Origin: Flectobacillus major DSM 103
GTDB taxonomy: Bacteria > Bacteroidota > Bacteroidia > Cytophagales > Spirosomataceae
DNA length: 64,000 nucleotides
Reading direction: 5' to 3'
Assembly (NCBI RefSeq): GCF_000427405.1
Contig: NZ_KE386491.1
Coordinates: 4,349,812-4,413,811, forward strand
In this document: in pieces, positions 61,683-64,000 of the stretch
How the letters are laid out: each line of letters starts with the position of its first letter
Position numbering within the stretch: the first letter of the stretch is position 1
Translations under genes and position numbers: made by a program
Notes under the pieces: generated by a model
The model's database searches: none
What the model was told of the DNA's origin: nothing
Seen by the model: the letters and a program-made list of their open reading frames with translations, nothing else

Positions 61683-62082
61683 GGAGTAAATTCTTTTTTG
61701 ATAAAAGCAATGCCTGTATCATGTAAAAATATGGGTATGCTAAATCTAGTATTTTGGAATAATTAGTAATATATTAGCATAAATAAAGTGCTACAGCCCT
61801 GTTATTGATGTAAATGTTTGTATGTTTTCGTAAACATCTGCAAATTTACACAACTTTTAATATATCCGGTCTCATACTCTTATTAGAGTTTCCTTAATTG
61901 TAGTAATACAGTTTTTTAGTGTGCTCAATAATATGCCTAAGAAGTGAGTGACTAATGTGCTGAACCTACAGTCATAACAAAGAGAAGAATATCTAAAAAA
62001 AATATTTTAGCACAATGACTTATGGTCATCGAAGCTATATATGTGTACTTGAACCCTTAATATCTGATAAATTTTTCTAACC
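61683..62082. other. divergent intergenic region
   Basis: A 400-bp gene-free region between engB (minus) and the PAxY-repeat gene (plus). It must hold the promoters of both. An imperfect GTAAATGTTTG/CGTAAACATC repeat pair lies near 61810-61850. No strong promoter box was identified. Confidence 0.5.
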
Positions 62083-64000
62083 ATGAGGAAAAATTACCTT
62101 CCGCTGCTTTATACAGCAGTATCTCTTAGTTTGGTTTCTACGGCAGTAAATGCCCAGAACGACCTGCCCCCTAACGCAGTGAATGGCAAATGCTATGCAA
62201 AATGCTTGAAGCCAGCACAATTTACAACAAAGACACAACAGTATGTAACAAAAGAAGCTGGCAAAACCCTTTCGGTAGTACCTGCCGTTTTTGGCACAGA
62301 AACTAAGTCGATTGTGGTTAAAGAAGCCGCAAAACGCTTGGAAATAGTACCTGCTGCTTATAAATCTGTTTCAGAACAAGTATTGGTAAAAGAGGCTGGA
62401 AAAACTGTAACGGTTGTTCCTGCTGTATACAAAACCGAAACGGAAACAATCCTTGTAAAAGAAGCATCTAAAAAAATAGAGGTAGTGCCTGCTCAGTATA
62501 AAACGGTAACCGAACAAGTTTTTGTGGGGGGGTGCCCGACGGGTTCTTATATGGCTGGTGCTTGGGACAATATCAAAAGAAGCTTTGTTCGTCCTGATGG
62601 CTCTGTATTGGAAGGCTCTCCTTGTAAAAAATTAGAGGTAGTTCCTGCAGTATTAAAAACTGAAACAGAACAGTACATCACAAAACCTGCCTCAAAAAGC
62701 TATACAGTTGTTCCTGCTGTATACAAAACTGAAACAGAAAAGTATGTGGTTAAACCTGCATTTTCTCGTTTAGAGGTTATTCCTGCTGAATACAAAACCG
62801 TAACTGAGAATATTCTTGTTAAAGAAGCTTCAAAAGTATTGACAGTTATACCTGCCACTTTCAAAAAAGTAACGGAAAGAAGATTGGTAAAAGAGGCTTC
62901 AAAAACTCTGACTCCCAATGTGTTCACTTACAAAACGGTTACTGAAAATATATTAGTAAAAGAGGCTTCAAAAAAATTAGAAGTTGTACCAGCTCAATAC
63001 AAAACAATCACTGAACAAGTCTTGGTAAAAGAAGCATCTACGGCATTGGTAACAACACCACCTGTATATGAAACTGTAACAGAAAAAGTGAAAGTTCGTG
63101 ACGAATATACAAAATACGAAAAAGGTAAAGCAGACCCATCGTGTTTGTCGGCCAATCCTGATGACTGCCGTATTTTGTGTTTAGTAACAGTACCTGCCGA
63201 ATACAAAACTATTACAAAGCAAGTGTTAAAAACGCCTGCAGGTACAAAAGAAGTAGTTACGCCTGCTCAGTACACTACAGTAACACGCCAGATTCTGGCT
63301 TCGCCTGCTACAGTAAAAGAAACCGTAATTCCTGCTGAATACAAAACTTTTACGAAACAAGTACTCGTTGCTCCAAGCGATTTGGCCGTAGCAAAAGATA
63401 TTGTAGCAGAATACGAAACTTATACCAAAGAAGTAGTAGACCAACCCGCTAAAGTAACAGAAAAAGAAATTCCTGCTGAATACAAAACTATCACTAAAAC
63501 GGTTATTGCTAAATCGGCATTAACTCGTGAAATAGCAATTCCTGCAGAATATGCGTCGGTAACAAAACAAATTTTGGTAAAAGATGCAGAAGTAAAAGAG
63601 CAAGTAATACCAGCTGTATATGCTACCCGTCAAAAACAAGTTGTGGCTACTCCTGCAAAATCAGTAGAGGTAGACGTTCAAACGCCTTGTGTTGCTCCAG
63701 GTACAACTCCAAGTACAGTTGTTGCTAGTATTAAATTACCTGCTGGACAAAGTTGTTATCAGGTATTGACAAAACAAATTGTGGCTGCTCCAGCTTCAAC
63801 ACGTGAAATTGTAGTGCCAGCTGTATATGCTACTCGCCAAAAGCAAGTATTGGTATCGCCAGCAACTACCAAGGTAATCGAAACACCTGCTCAGTACGAA
63901 ACGCGTGTTCGCCAATTATTGGCAGCACCAGCTACTACTCGCGAAGAAGAAATCCCTGCTGAATCAAAAACTTATACTCGTACTGTTGTAAAATCACCAG
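62083..64000 (+). CDS. secreted PAxY-repeat protein (probable OmpA-family N-terminal part), 3' end outside window
   Basis: The frame is open from ATG 62083 to the window edge, 639 codons without a stop. A signal peptide (YLPLLYTAVSLSLVSTAVNAQ) is followed by GKCYAKC and then about 22 repeats of about 23 residues with the pattern VPAxYKTVTEQVLVKEAS; early repeats carry KEAS, later ones SPAT. The PAxY core is retained in most. Three Cys-flanked insertions interrupt the repeats near residues 150-185 (CPTGSYM...SPC), 350 (CLSANPDDCRILC) and 530-550 (CVAPG...QSC). Similar repeat proteins in Bacteroidota end in an OmpA peptidoglycan-binding domain, which here would lie beyond 64000; this is inference. 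A role in cell-surface or wall anchoring is likely. Confidence 0.9.
   Translation, partial: MRKNYLPLLYTAVSLSLVSTAVNAQNDLPPNAVNGKCYAKCLKPAQFTTKTQQYVTKEAGKTLSVVPAVFGTETKSIVVKEAAKRLEIVPAAYKSVSEQVLVKEAGKTVTVVPAVYKTETETILVKEASKKIEVVPAQYKTVTEQVFVGGCPTGSYMAGAWDNIKRSFVRPDGSVLEGSPCKKLEVVPAVLKTETEQYITKPASKSYTVVPAVYKTETEKYVVKPAFSRLEVIPAEYKTVTENILVKEASKVLTVIPATFKKVTERRLVKEASKTLTPNVFTYKTVTENILVKEASKKLEVVPAQYKTITEQVLVKEASTALVTTPPVYETVTEKVKVRDEYTKYEKGKADPSCLSANPDDCRILCLVTVPAEYKTITKQVLKTPAGTKEVVTPAQYTTVTRQILASPATVKETVIPAEYKTFTKQVLVAPSDLAVAKDIVAEYETYTKEVVDQPAKVTEKEIPAEYKTITKTVIAKSALTREIAIPAEYASVTKQILVKDAEVKEQVIPAVYATRQKQVVATPAKSVEVDVQTPCVAPGTTPSTVVASIKLPAGQSCYQVLTKQIVAAPASTREIVVPAVYATRQKQVLVSPATTKVIETPAQYETRVRQLLAAPATTREEEIPAESKTYTRTVVKSP

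Noticed and set aside
62700-63444. Three minus-strand frames in the PAxY gene
   Set aside because: They are antisense to a long continuous plus-strand frame with strong repeat structure and a signal peptide.
1-64000. tRNA, rRNA, IS elements or prophage
   Set aside because: No cloverleaf, rRNA segment, transposase or phage structural gene was seen while reading the gaps.

Overview
The window is AT-rich bacterial chromosome from a member of the Bacteroidota, most likely a Cytophagales/Spirosomataceae-type genus. The evidence is a PorW/SprE-like type IX secretion lipoprotein, DUF5606, DUF5686, DUF5777 and DUF3078 proteins, LytTR response regulators, a SusC-like plug protein, and several promoters of the Bacteroidota form TTTG-N20-TAnnTTTG. 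The genus itself is inference. No tRNA, rRNA, CRISPR array, insertion sequence or prophage was recognised.

Layout. 1-5.3 kb: the 3' end of accC, a Rieske lipoprotein/DUF5777/YceI cluster, an orphan LytTR regulator, a 650 bp gene-poor gap, DUF423, and a kinase-like hypothetical. 5.4-10.8 kb (minus strand): an MFS transporter, rodA, PBP2 (mrdA) and AtpZ. 11-16.6 kb: PorW/SprE, an ArnT-like glycosyltransferase, then a minus-strand SAM-I riboswitch operon (80-aa unknown protein plus metX). 16.7-24 kb: an 837-aa MG2/plug protein, a partial ATP synthase operon (atpI-like, atpB, E, F, H without atpA/G) and a short CHC2-Toprim primase. 24.2-27.4 kb: rplM-rpsI-rpsB-tsf with a consensus promoter and several intergenic hairpins. 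27.8-30.9 kb: an ECF sigma factor, a small protein, an MscS-like channel, DUF3078 and mscL. 31-40.3 kb: a dcw-type cluster murD-ftsW-murG-(Gfo/Idh)-(CYTH)-murC-ftsQ-ftsA with no ftsZ after ftsA. 40.4-50.1 kb: a sodium symporter, ndk, NrnA-like DHH protein, three FKBP-type lipoproteins in a row, rdgB and a DUF5686 protein. 54.4-61.7 kb: plsY, an M20 dipeptidase, a DUF1207-like protein, murQ, cytochrome c, a YciI-like protein, a quinone oxidoreductase, DUF5606 and engB. 62.1 kb to the end: a secreted protein made of about 22 PAxY-type repeats, still open at the window edge.

The most unusual locus is at 50.4-54.1 kb. Seven tandem 237-bp units on the minus strand each encode the same 60-residue peptide. 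About 13 coding sites vary between copies and every change is silent, while the overlapping alternative frame accumulates replacements, so the peptide itself is under selection. Each peptide has a leader-like N-terminus resembling Bacteroidota RiPP precursors (KLNINKSTVAKF) and three 12-residue core repeats (NAEYTASIISNF type). Divergently transcribed is a LytS-type histidine kinase/LytTR regulator pair. Between them is a perfect 10-bp direct repeat with a 21-bp period, the classic architecture of a LytTR binding site. I read this as an undescribed peptide system (multi-core RiPP, signal peptide or self-assembling peptide) tied to a LytTR two-component system. The function is not known.
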